Shown here: piece after piece, positions 44,401-52,420 of the stretch
Position numbering within the stretch: position 1 is the stretch's first letter
How the letters are laid out: the number at the start of each line of letters is the position of its first letter
Assembly (NCBI GenBank): GCA_040772845.1
Contig: JAXGXG010000001.1
Location: 1,426,001 to 1,490,000 of the forward strand
Direction: 5' to 3'
Source: PWXP01 sp040772845
Lineage (GTDB): Bacteria > Planctomycetota > Planctomycetia > Pirellulales > Thermoguttaceae
DNA: 64,000 bases
The notes under the pieces: generated by a model
The model's input: the letters and a program-made list of their open reading frames with translations, nothing else
The model's database searches: none
Told to the model about the DNA's origin: nothing
Made by a program: the position numbers and the translations under genes

Positions 44401-45634
44401 CCGAACTGCTCGCCTGCTCAAGCGGTTTTCCCTCGGCCGTGAGGAACTTGAGCGAGTCGAGCACAAGCGACGTCCCCTTGCCGAAGGTTGAGAACGCCAG
44501 TCGAAGCGGCGCCGCCGGATCGAGCTTTTCAACCTGACGAAGGTCGTACCGGCGCGTGCCGGTCGCGTCGGTCTCAGGCTCCAGTACGGCAAGGACATGG
44601 TCCATTTGGGCATCGGGGATGAACAGCGACCACCGGCTCGCCTTACCGACCGCAACCTCCACAATCGGCGTCCGCCGCCAATCGACGGCGAACGTCCCGA
44701 CCGCGAACCCGCTGTCGGCACAGACGTTCTTGTGGGCAATCTTCAGTTTGCCCTGGTCCTCGGCGACACTCGCGCCGTATCCTCGCCAGGTGGGCAGCGA
44801 AATCCGCTCTTCCACCGATTCCACCTGCCACCGGTCGCCGGCCCGATCCCATCGCGGGCGTCGTGTGCATACGAGCTGCTCCATGCGCCACGAGCTAGCC
44901 GGCTGCCGCGTCGTCGTTGCGGCAGGCCACAGGGTGTCGATTGTTGCGACGGCCTCGCGTTTCGCCGCCCAAACCGCGGCGCGGCACAGCAACTGGTAGT
45001 AGGCCTCCCAGTCGCGATAGTCCACCTGCTCGAATGGAACGAGAGGCGTCAGGCAGCCCACCCGCGCGGCATACGACAGGCTGACGATCCGCCCTTCACC
45101 GCACCGGCCGGTATGGATATCCGGTCGGCAGCCTTCAGGCAGGCGATCGAGCGGCAGCCCGATTTCGAGGAACGCGGCCGAATCCGCCGCATGGATCACC
45201 TCACCCGTATGGAGTGTCGCGGTCGCCTCGACGTTCAATACACCTGTCCCTTGCCGTGCCTTCGCAACCAGCAATCGCTGTGTTTGTTCGGGCAGCTTCG
45301 CCAGCGGCGCCTTGCTCAGAAGAACGATGTCGTAGGACTTCTCTGCCAGCAATTTGCCGAACTCATTCGCCACGTCGTCATGCAGAAGCGGATCCTGAAA
45401 CGTCACCAGGTCGTACTCCAGATCGAGCCGCTGCGCCAATTCCACGACATCGCGCTGGCCGGGAATGGGCGTCAGGCAAAGGGCCTTCAGCGGACCGCCG
45501 GGCAGCGGCTTGGCCCAGGCAACGTGTGGCGTCACGATCGGGTCCGACACCCGCTGGAAACGCTCGGGCTCCCCGCCAGCGGCCCAGGAGGACATAACAG
45601 CAGTGACAAGCAGAGCACAAGTGCGAATCTTCAT
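41441..45634 (-). CDS. Large secreted GH42-like (beta-galactosidase superfamily) protein
   Basis: A 1397-aa exported protein (signal MKIRTCALLVTAVMSSWAAG). An N-terminal amidotransferase-like part is followed by beta-sandwich regions and, around residues 610-960, a TIM-barrel region recalling GH42: LEDESELTGARYANLEVC, QWLKEQYGTVDAMNREWDTS and DIRMGFSNSFGQMPFSGWNF. A trimerisation-like Rossmann domain (YRVLFLPCSLCLSDATMEHI, VEAGGLVVADLGAGA) follows, then beta domains. It overlaps the upstream gene by ATGA. Probable role: degradation of a complex glycan at the cell surface. Confidence 0.85.
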   Translation of the reverse strand: MKIRTCALLVTAVMSSWAAGGEPERFQRVSDPIVTPHVAWAKPLPGGPLKALCLTPIPGQRDVVELAQRLDLEYDLVTFQDPLLHDDVANEFGKLLAEKSYDIVLLSKAPLAKLPEQTQRLLVAKARQGTGVLNVEATATLHTGEVIHAADSAAFLEIGLPLDRLPEGCRPDIHTGRCGEGRIVSLSYAARVGCLTPLVPFEQVDYRDWEAYYQLLCRAAVWAAKREAVATIDTLWPAATTTRQPASSWRMEQLVCTRRPRWDRAGDRWQVESVEERISLPTWRGYGASVAEDQGKLKIAHKNVCADSGFAVGTFAVDWRRTPIVEVAVGKASRWSLFIPDAQMDHVLAVLEPETDATGTRRYDLRQVEKLDPAAPLRLAFSTFGKGTSLVLDSLKFLTAEGKPLEQASSSATAFDSGEVVLRLEGRMDGPAVVTAIYRGADYYVPTSQQEQQITLVKGQATEVRFPMPARTGGRTHAVDMMVRDAQGRSLAFATAAYEVVAPVKLVSWASARDFFQRGDEVAMVATFQNDTSACEVDVTAECSDMYGRLVSKLTRRLAIPSGASEQQLAFPSDRSLTTLNRVRLWVSDGNGPLLETETYVYLPELVPAWDDYLVSTSQFSRTSPYLRPYALEFVRGFGIEGQVIPLSHTLEALQQAAPVMYWGAADVRAFGYNFHGEETSTARRPCLSDPEVREKIAASYEKLGEVLKPYGPMALASLEDESELTGARYANLEVCTSEFCTARYRQWLKEQYGTVDAMNREWDTSYATFEEIERMTYQEARKAANPAPWIDWRTFMEHVWLDALLLTRNGVKKDYPDIRMGFSNSFGQMPFSGWNFETLSRHVDMTIEYPTIIDHLTPPKADDAFEADVVAMSEIIRQKLDIRRSFMPEGSPSPGWIWYDRSEQGAEFRPWWMAFQGAKGCTPWGPDSLGVRQGAKSMAFWAFVHPQLAHTRSSAWLASGIEDLTRGVGKIFVDYQRAGDPVAVLYSQPSMHLAWAWSDVESAFYPDPTSLYAWYYRSRVNTTRLLRELGFTYRYVGTSEIEAGNLDKYRVLFLPCSLCLSDATMEHIRRFVEAGGLVVADLGAGAADGRGKPIAHRESVEQLFGISRDAVCRTMKPDTLEVVGKPRIESLAGLKLAGADAITSRAEVAVAHADKTPAVVVNPVGKGKAVYLNGFLGYNMMSRQLIRAMLASASVESPVRVTSGGNERMGYEATTFRRGNVEILGVLRLCEEQGPTEVHIGRKAHLYDVRGGRYFGLTDTATFDLTQKAAAVLAILPYQIGGVSLKASPEEVERGETVSLDADLLILRLSSDLAPQMEERGALPQAGDHVLRIEVFDPAGRLSRAYTANVLATSGERRYRLQTALNEQPGRWRAVVTDVISGKKAETVFVVTESPH

Positions 45635-46380
45635 GGCGACGACCTCCGGCTTGCGTACGCATAAGCAATGACATTGTTCACCAGATCGAAGGGCACGCCT
45701 GCATCGCTACGGAAGACGGCCGGAAGCTGGCTGAATACCACGCTGCCCTTGCCTGCAACACCGTCTTGAATGAGAAGAGTCGCCTGCCCTTCCGTATTAC
45801 GGTCGCGAGCCAGGGCAATCTGTGCAGGCGACCACTTCTCGAACCAGCCGTAATGGCCGGTCGTCTTTCCGCCGATGAGCACGGGCCCTGCAAGCAGGGT
45901 ATGGATCTCAGGGGCGGCGAACACGCTTTCGCCGTACCCCGGATGGAACTCCGCCGGAGCCGTTACGCCCACCGACTTGAGAAACTGGACCGTCTCCGGC
46001 CGAAACCTCTCGCTGCCGGCGCCGGTGTGGTAATCGAAAAAGAGCGTCCCGCCTTGTCCGAGGAACGTGCGTATCCGGTCGCACAAATGCGGATCGGTGA
46101 ACAACGGTCCTTCATCGGAGTATTGGCCTACGTACAGCAGTCGCGACCGCTGCAAGTTTTCGGCCAAGGTCACGTCGATATTGCCTGGCGTGTAGAAGGC
46201 CTCGAACAGGGCAAAGTGTTCCGACAATCGGAATAGCGGGTAGACATTGGGCTTCGGTGGCGTACGGCCGTTGTTGTTGAAGATGACCGCGCGCGGCAAC
46301 GGCAGCAGGTCTTGCCCAGCGGCGCCGCACCATGCCAATACCGAGACCAGCCCGGCCGCCATGAAGGACTGTGGACGCAT
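45631..46380 (-). CDS. Secreted DUF4159/ThuA-like protein paired with the GH42-like enzyme
   Basis: A 249-aa protein with signal peptide (FMAAGLVSVLAWCGAAGQ) and a flavodoxin/amidotransferase-like fold: RLSEHFALFEAFYTPGNIDV, LLYVGQYSDEGPLFTD, RTFLGQGGTLFFDYHTGAGS, and GKGSVVFSQLPAVF. Patterns resemble DUF4159 and ThuA-like domains, but the nucleophile Cys is not evident. Stop overlaps the start of the 1397-aa gene, so both are coexpressed. GGAGGA precedes the ATG. Confidence 0.75.
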   Translation of the reverse strand: MRPQSFMAAGLVSVLAWCGAAGQDLLPLPRAVIFNNNGRTPPKPNVYPLFRLSEHFALFEAFYTPGNIDVTLAENLQRSRLLYVGQYSDEGPLFTDPHLCDRIRTFLGQGGTLFFDYHTGAGSERFRPETVQFLKSVGVTAPAEFHPGYGESVFAAPEIHTLLAGPVLIGGKTTGHYGWFEKWSPAQIALARDRNTEGQATLLIQDGVAGKGSVVFSQLPAVFRSDAGVPFDLVNNVIAYAYASRRSSP

Positions 46381-46691
46381 CGGAGTTCCTCCGTTCGTGT
46401 TCTATAGGTATCTTTGTAGTTGTCAAACACCGCTCCACCGACGCAGGGTCGGTGGTGGCGTTTTCAGTTTGAGTCATTAGTATATCGCGCCAATCCGGCG
46501 GCAACCAGTTGTGGCCGTTTGTCAGCCGTGCAAGTCCGCTGCCGCACCCGCGCAAATCCTTGACCGAACACCTTCCAGAGCGAATCCATGCCATCCCAGA
46601 TTCTTTGCTCCCGAACCGGGCGTGATTGACCCGTTCTCCGACGAAGAGCAGGTTGCCGACCAGACGCACCCGATTGTTCTGGCACACGTTC
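46381..46691. other. Intergenic region with hairpin
   Basis: Contains a stem CCACCGAC/GTCGGTGG (46435-46442, 46448-46455) followed on the plus strand by GCGTTTTC; otherwise nothing is recognised. Confidence 0.5.
46435..46464. terminator. Possible terminator hairpin
   Basis: An 8-bp GC-rich stem with 5-base loop and a short T-run on the plus strand. The minus-strand porin gene ends 230 bases away, so its assignment is uncertain. Confidence 0.35.
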
Positions 46692-48110
46692 TTAGAATCG
46701 CACGACCATGTCGAGCGAGAAGAGGAACTGGTGACTCTTCTTGCCTGCATCGAAGGCCGGGGTATCGGTCACATCGTCGCGATCTTGCCAGTCCCAGCGA
46801 ACCTCGGGGCGCCAGAGGATGCATGCTCCCTGCCGGATGTTCAACCCGCATGTCAGGTTCGTGTACACTCCCGGGGCGGCCGGATTCTGTGACCGGAACC
46901 CATAGACCAGGAAACCGGTCTCGTCGCGCAATACTTCCAGGCGCATGCCGGCGCGAACTCGATCATTCACATCGTAGTAGAGATATTGCGTGAAGGCGTA
47001 AGCTTCGGCATCGTCGAAGCCGTACTCCGGGGCGCCGCTCTGGAAGAAGTAGTCGTGGTTGAACACATACAGCAACCTGTCGGTCAGTTGGTGTTCCAGG
47101 ATGGCCGAGAGGTTTGTCCGATTGAGGCTGCGGCCCGGCGCATCGGGGCCCGGCGCGCCGCTCAGGTTCTGCCAGTCGGCCCGCTCGTCCTGTTCGGGAC
47201 CGAACTGGACGGCCGCGTAGATGGACGTCCTTTCGTCCTTGCTCGTCCAGCAGACATAGCCGATGTAGCCCAACTCGTTGTTGTTGTCCTCCCAAACGTC
47301 GGAGCCGCGATGCACACCGTGCGACGTGCTGATCTGGTCGGTCAGATCGGTCGTCAACAGGATGCCCGTCAGCGAGAAGGCAATGCCGTTGTAGGCCAGC
47401 GTGTGCGAGTAGAAGAAGTCCTCGGGAGCAAGCCCCGCTTCATAGCCGACCAGCGTAAAGAACTTGCCCATCTGGACCTTAATTCCCGGCCCGATCGGCA
47501 CGAATCCTTCCACGTAGAGCTGCGGAAATGCAAGTTTGTAGAAACGGCTGTCGCGGTCCGAAACGGTCCGATCGTCCAGCCCCAGCGACTGGAACAGGAA
47601 TGCATCGGTCCCATAAACCAGGTCGCCGCGAAAGCCGAACGAAAACGTCTCGGCCTCCGTATCCGCCAATCGCTCGCACAGGACATAGAGCTGATTGAAC
47701 TGATACTCGTTCGCCCGGTCATTATGGCAGAGCGGGCCGTTGAAACGATCGGCCGGATCGTCCGGATTCCAACTGAACCCTTGGTCGAGCCAGCCTTCGA
47801 CCGAAATACCCGTCCGCTCCGAGAAGCCTTCGGGAAACAGTAGGCGATTGAGCCGTTGGCATTCGAGCGGCTCGCTCTCATGCTCAGCTTCCGCCTCGAA
47901 ATGCATCTTGCCCACCTCGTTGGCAACCACGCTGTCCACTGGCCTGGGCGCATCGGCCCGCTCGTTTTCCGCCAGGTAGGAAGCGGACGGGGCCGGCTCC
48001 GACGCCTGCGGCAAAGTCGCCGCAATCGCCAAAGTCGCTACCGTCAGCAGCCCCACAAAGAGGCCCAAACGGAAGAAACTCGCAGAGAATGACGCGGTTC
48101 GAGGCTTCAT
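46692..48110 (-). CDS. Outer-membrane beta-barrel porin (BBP2-like)
   Basis: A 472-aa protein with signal peptide (LGLFVGLLTVATLAIA) and a long series of amphipathic strands typical of planctomycete porins: GISVEGWLDQGFSWNPDDP, FNQLYVLCERLADTE, GIKVQMGKFFTLVGYEAG, YSHTLAYNGIAFSLTGILL and a C-terminal strand ending in Phe (SLDMVVRF), the usual barrel-insertion signal. It probably forms an outer-membrane channel for small solutes. Confidence 0.85.
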   Translation of the reverse strand: MKPRTASFSASFFRLGLFVGLLTVATLAIAATLPQASEPAPSASYLAENERADAPRPVDSVVANEVGKMHFEAEAEHESEPLECQRLNRLLFPEGFSERTGISVEGWLDQGFSWNPDDPADRFNGPLCHNDRANEYQFNQLYVLCERLADTEAETFSFGFRGDLVYGTDAFLFQSLGLDDRTVSDRDSRFYKLAFPQLYVEGFVPIGPGIKVQMGKFFTLVGYEAGLAPEDFFYSHTLAYNGIAFSLTGILLTTDLTDQISTSHGVHRGSDVWEDNNNELGYIGYVCWTSKDERTSIYAAVQFGPEQDERADWQNLSGAPGPDAPGRSLNRTNLSAILEHQLTDRLLYVFNHDYFFQSGAPEYGFDDAEAYAFTQYLYYDVNDRVRAGMRLEVLRDETGFLVYGFRSQNPAAPGVYTNLTCGLNIRQGACILWRPEVRWDWQDRDDVTDTPAFDAGKKSHQFLFSLDMVVRF

Positions 48111-48161
48111 ACCACCCTTATCGGCTCTCGCACGCCTGGATTCGACATCGTGTCTCTCTGT

Positions 48162-48812
48162 ATGGTCGGTTCCTTTCTCTGCGCCGGATCAACAAACCAC
48201 CGGAGCACGCGCCGGAAAGCGACACATAGTGCATGGCTGTTCGCAACCTCAGACCGCACGGGGCGCATCATCCAAGACGGCTGCGCGGCAACCCCAAAAA
48301 CCGGCGAGCAAGCACCGAGCGCCGTTCGACTGGCCTGCCGCGTCCTCCTGGCGGAAGACGGTCAGGACAACCAACGGCTCATTTCTTTCGTGCTCAAAAA
48401 GGCCGGCGCGGAGGTTACCCTGGCCGAAAACGGCCGGATTGCCTGCCAGAAAGCCCTCGACGCCTGTTCACCCCCGGAACCCGGCGACGAAGACGAGAAT
48501 GCGGCCAAGGGCGGCGGCGCCGCCCCGTATGACGTCGTCCTCATGGACATGCAGATGCCGGTGATGGACGGTTACGCCGCCGCGGGCGAGCTGCGGAAGG
48601 CCGGATACACCGGCCCGATCATTGCCCTGACCGCACACGCAATGAGACACGACCAGCAGAAGTGCCTTGACGCAGGCTGCGACGACTACCTGGCGAAACC
48701 TTTCGAGCGCGACGCGCTGCTGGCCATGGTCGCCCGGTACGCCCGCCATGACGCCACGGACAGCGCCTGTTCTGCGCCCACCGCACCGCCCGCCGCAGAA
48801 ACGGCTCGATAA
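48162..48812 (+). CDS. CheY-like receiver protein, possible hybrid-kinase remnant
   Basis: The C-terminal 140 residues form a receiver domain: RVLLAEDGQDNQRLISFVLK (acidic pocket), DVVLMDMQMPVMDGYAAAG (phosphoacceptor Asp), LTAHAM and DYLAKPFER (conserved Lys). The N-terminal 60 residues (GSFLCAGSTNHRSTRRKATH) match nothing. The receiver is of the kind found at the C terminus of planctomycete hybrid histidine kinases, and no kinase domain precedes it here, so the gene may be what remains of one. ATG 48162 is one possible start; no clear ribosome-binding site is seen. Confidence 0.65.
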   Translation: MVGSFLCAGSTNHRSTRRKATHSAWLFATSDRTGRIIQDGCAATPKTGEQAPSAVRLACRVLLAEDGQDNQRLISFVLKKAGAEVTLAENGRIACQKALDACSPPEPGDEDENAAKGGGAAPYDVVLMDMQMPVMDGYAAAGELRKAGYTGPIIALTAHAMRHDQQKCLDAGCDDYLAKPFERDALLAMVARYARHDATDSACSAPTAPPAAETAR

Positions 48813-48834
48813 TTGAACAGCCTTTGCAGAGGAC

Positions 48835-49899
48835 CTACGGCGCCGAGACGATATGGCCGTCGCTTCTGGCGCCCATATGCCGGAAGAGAACCGTCTCGAT
48901 GTTCTCGCTGATGAATCGGACCGATCCGTCGGCTAGCCCGAAATGGGCGCCGCCGACATGCTCGCTTCCGGGCGATTCGAAGAATCCGTTGTTCATTCCA
49001 CCGGGATTCCCGCAAGTGATGTCGGTATCGAAGATCGTAGCCACACCGCCATTCGCCCACCCGTCCTGGCTCGGCGTATCGCCGCACCCGCCCTCTACCA
49101 ATCGCTGCATTTCACCGACTAGCAACGTGTTGGATGTGCCGTCACGTGCGTCCTCCAATCGGATCGACTGGTTCCATTCGAACATGCCCTTCATGGTCTC
49201 GTCATAGGAACCGCACACATTGCTGACCGGCACGGCGATAACATGGGTACAGTCGGGCGGCGTTCCGCCGGCGTTGTAGAAGCCGTTCACTCCGCCGAGG
49301 CTGCCGCCGTAATCGGTTCCGCCGGCCTGGGCGTGCATAAACATGATGGCCGTGTCCTGGCCTCGCACTCCACTTCGCCGACTGGGGCAATAGAGTGTAG
49401 CGATGTCGGTTTGGGCTACCGTAGCGTTGGCCGCCACATTCTTGCTGAAGTCCCACCGGTCGAACAGGTTCCGCTGTTCGATGTAGGGCAGCAGTTGCAG
49501 AATCCAACTGGTGCCATGACTGCCCGACCGGGCTTCGCCCCAGATGTCGTGTCCGCCGACGAACGAATGAATGTTCACCGAAGAAATGACGCCGGGCGGC
49601 AGCGCCTCCCTCGCGGCATGGTAACTGTGCAGCGCCAACGCCAGTTGCTTGAGGTTGTTCTGACACTGCATCCGTCGCGCCGCTTCCCGCGCCGCCTGCA
49701 CCGCCGGCAGCAGCAGCGCGATCAAAATGCCGATAATCGTGATGACCACCAGTAACTCAACGAGCGTAAAACCGTGTAGGGGCCAGGCGAAGCCGTATCC
49801 CCTTAGAGGCTTCGCCTTACTTCGCCTCCACGCCCGGAAGCGTTTGCAGTGTCCGCGCGGATTGCCGTTTCGGATTCCTTCATTGACGTGAATCTGCAT
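48835..49899 (-). CDS. DUF1559 pseudopilin-like protein
   Basis: A 354-aa member with the prepilin-like leader GFTLVELLVVITIIGILI near residue 45, LLLPAVQAAREAARRMQCQN, LPYIEQRNLFDRWDF, CPSRRSG and a C-terminal FGLADGSVRFISENI. The longer-than-usual N-terminal extension (about 43 aa) is basic. AGGGGA precedes the ATG at 49899. Confidence 0.94.
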   Translation of the reverse strand: MQIHVNEGIRNGNPRGHCKRFRAWRRSKAKPLRGYGFAWPLHGFTLVELLVVITIIGILIALLLPAVQAAREAARRMQCQNNLKQLALALHSYHAAREALPPGVISSVNIHSFVGGHDIWGEARSGSHGTSWILQLLPYIEQRNLFDRWDFSKNVAANATVAQTDIATLYCPSRRSGVRGQDTAIMFMHAQAGGTDYGGSLGGVNGFYNAGGTPPDCTHVIAVPVSNVCGSYDETMKGMFEWNQSIRLEDARDGTSNTLLVGEMQRLVEGGCGDTPSQDGWANGGVATIFDTDITCGNPGGMNNGFFESPGSEHVGGAHFGLADGSVRFISENIETVLFRHMGARSDGHIVSAP

Positions 49900-50018
49900 A
49901 GTTCCCCTGTGGCGTACATTGTTGTTGGCTCGGCCGGCCAATAGAATCAACTACCCGGCGCATGACGCACACGATCGCGAGGTACTCGGAGCATCGCTGT
50001 CGTGACGTCCAACTCCGT

Positions 50019-50922
50019 TCAGTGACGCGACCGTCGATTTGGCAGCAAAAAGAAGGCCACGCCCAAAACCAACAAGGTCAGCGAGCCCGGTTCCGGCACG
50101 GCAACCAGAAATTGGTCCACGTCCAACAACGTATCGGAAAAACGAATCTCGTCGATCCAGCCATTCCAGCAGTTGCCGTTATTGCGCCCGCCGACATGTA
50201 GCACGCCCCCGTCGTAGAAGATAGCGCCGGTGCCTCCCGGATTGGGGACCAGCGTGCCGACGTTTGCGTAATCCATAAACAGGTTGAACTCAGGAGTGGC
50301 CATCGACCCATCGTACGTGACGGCAATGTGATGCCACTGCCCGTCCATGACAACCGGCCCCTGGACCGATTGGTTGAAGCCGGGGTCGCCGTTCGGGCCT
50401 GCCGGGTTAACGTCCGTATCGGCGCGGAGCAGCAGATTGCCGCTGGGGTTCGTCTGCAATATCCAGCTAGCGTTGCTTCCAGCTCGGGTCTTCCTTGCAA
50501 TAACGCGATACAAGTCGTCCAATTCGCCTTCCGACTTGACAAACATCTCAAACGTAAAGACATTCGGCTGCGTTAGTTTCGGAGTATTAACGGTGTCGTC
50601 GACATCGAACCGATTGTTGCCCAAGGTAACCGTATAAAGCGACATGTCGTTGACAACGCGGCCCCCGGCAATTCCATCTTGAATCTTCTCCATCTTGAAT
50701 CTTCGATCCCGGCACGTGGTCGGTGTACACCATTGCCCCAGAGCCACTGCCTCCTTCGGCGCCCTGCATAATCGTATTGTTAAACTCGCTGGTCACCGTT
50801 GTGGCTTCCGCGCCAAGCACACCGTTCTCCAAACGCCAATAGGCGATCGTCTCGGCAACCGAGGACGACGCACCGCCACTGACCAGAATTGCAAGCACAA
50901 CGGCGCCGGAGAGCCTATTCAT
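50019..50922 (-). pseudogene. LamG-domain PEP-CTERM protein, frameshifted by a 16-bp duplication
   Basis: The upstream part (ATG 50922) has a signal peptide (LSGAVVLAILVSGGASSSVA) and ETIAYWRLENGVLGAEATTV. The remainder (LamG jelly roll: VFTFEMFVKSEGELDDLYRV, WHHIAVTYDGS; PEP-CTERM anchor VPEPGSLTLLVLGVAFFLL with basic tail RRSRH) is in another frame. The switch coincides with a tandem 16-bp duplication (50674-50689/50690-50705); deleting one copy restores a continuous GSKIQDGIAGG reading. Secreted and sorted by exosortase in its intact form. Could be phase-variable. Confidence 0.88.
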
Positions 50923-51329
50923 CGCCAACTCTCTCACAAAAACGAGTGGAAAACTTGCGAAGACCACCAATCAGGATATGCGGACTTTCCTGTGGACGCG
51001 ACGCCCGGGGCATCGTCGCCCTCAATCACCTCGATCATGGCCGATCGCAACGTTGCCAGGGTAACAAGACTCGGGAAGGTTGTCAAACGAAGTGGCTGTC
51101 CGCATGCCCCCCTCCCCTTCTGCTGGCATTGTGTTATGCTCAGTCCATTCGGTGGCCGGAAGGCAGGGCGCCCGAGGGGGGGTTGCCGTGGAGAATTCGG
51201 CGCCGAAGGGGGCTTGCCCCGGAACGTGAAACTTTGTACACTACCTCTAGTGTCCGGAATTCGTTCCCGCCTACCCCCGCGAGGTTGATGGTTTCCGCTA
51301 CCCTCTCCAAACCCAGGTCGAGACAAGCA
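50923..51329. other. Divergent intergenic region upstream of recA
   Basis: Separates the PEP-CTERM pseudogene (minus) from recA (plus). It should hold the recA promoter and any SOS operator; I could not identify a LexA box. No repeats seen. Confidence 0.45.
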
Positions 51330-52388
51330 ATGGCCAAGAAAAGCACCAAAACCGCCCCCAGCAGTTCCAAGAAGGATCCCGCCCACGCCATCTTCGACGG
51401 CCACCCGTCGCTGCAGAACACCGTGGCCCAAATCGAGAAGCAATATGGCGAAGGGGCCATCATGCCGCTCGGCGCCGAACAGACGGCAAGAATTGCAGGC
51501 ATTCCGACAGGCAGCCTGTCGCTCGATATCGCATTGGGCGGGCAGGGCGTTCCGCGAGGCCGGATTATCGAGATCTTCGGCCCCGAATCGAGCGGAAAGA
51601 CCACGCTGGCCCTCCACGTGGTTGCCCAGGCGCAGCGCAGCGGCGGTATCGCCGCATTCGTCGATGCAGAACACGCGTTGGACCCGAGTTGGGCGAAGAA
51701 ACTGGGCGTCGAGCTGGAGACCTTGCTGGTCAGCCAGCCGGGCTGCGGTGAAGAAGCCATGCACATCACCGAAATGCTCATCCGCAGCAATGCGGTGGAC
51801 GTGGTCGTGGTCGATTCGGTAGCCGCCCTCGTGCCCCGCAAGGAACTCGAAGGCGAAATCGGCGACCAGCACGTCGGACTGCAGGCCCGACTGATGAGTC
51901 AGTCCATGCGCAAGCTGACCGGCGCCATTTCAAAGTCGAAAACGACCGTCATCTTCATCAACCAGATCCGTGAGAAGATCGGCGTCATGTTCGGATCGCC
52001 GGAAACGACGCCTGGCGGCCGGGCCCTGAAGTTCTACTGCTCGTGCCGGATCGACGTGCGGCGGATCGGCGCGTTGAAAGACGGCGAGACCGTTGTCGGC
52101 CAGCGTGTTCGCGCGAAGGTGGTCAAGAACAAGGTCGCGCCGCCGTTCCGGGTGGCCGAATTCGACATGATGCACGACAATGGAATCAGCTACGAAGGCG
52201 ACATCCTTGACTTGGCCCAGACCCACAAGATGATCACACGCACCGGCGCCTGGTTCCGTTACGGCGACCAACAGCTTGGCCAAGGACGCGAGAAGACACG
52301 CGAATACATGAAAGAGAATCCCGAGTTCGTTGCCGATTTGCGCGAGAAAATCTTGGTTGCCGAGGGACTCGCCGCACCGGCGTCCTAA
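51330..52388 (+). CDS. recA: Recombinase RecA
   Basis: The DNA strand-exchange and SOS coprotease protein, 352 aa. Walker A GPESSGKTTLALHVV, Walker B-like VDVVVVDSVAALVPRKELEG, the loop GLQARLMSQSMRKLTG and TVIFINQIREKIGVMFGSPE are all intact. ATG 51330 starts MAKKSTKTAPSSSKK; a much longer upstream reading is not supported. An HtrA-like protease follows 32 bases downstream. Confidence 0.97.
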   Translation: MAKKSTKTAPSSSKKDPAHAIFDGHPSLQNTVAQIEKQYGEGAIMPLGAEQTARIAGIPTGSLSLDIALGGQGVPRGRIIEIFGPESSGKTTLALHVVAQAQRSGGIAAFVDAEHALDPSWAKKLGVELETLLVSQPGCGEEAMHITEMLIRSNAVDVVVVDSVAALVPRKELEGEIGDQHVGLQARLMSQSMRKLTGAISKSKTTVIFINQIREKIGVMFGSPETTPGGRALKFYCSCRIDVRRIGALKDGETVVGQRVRAKVVKNKVAPPFRVAEFDMMHDNGISYEGDILDLAQTHKMITRTGAWFRYGDQQLGQGREKTREYMKENPEFVADLREKILVAEGLAAPAS

Positions 52389-52420
52389 GTCTCGAACGTC
52401 CCGTTCCCGGGAAGACCCCA

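Noticed and set aside
51210..51260. Possible LexA box upstream of recA (around TTTGTACACTACC)
   Set aside because: No palindrome matching a known LexA consensus could be recognised.
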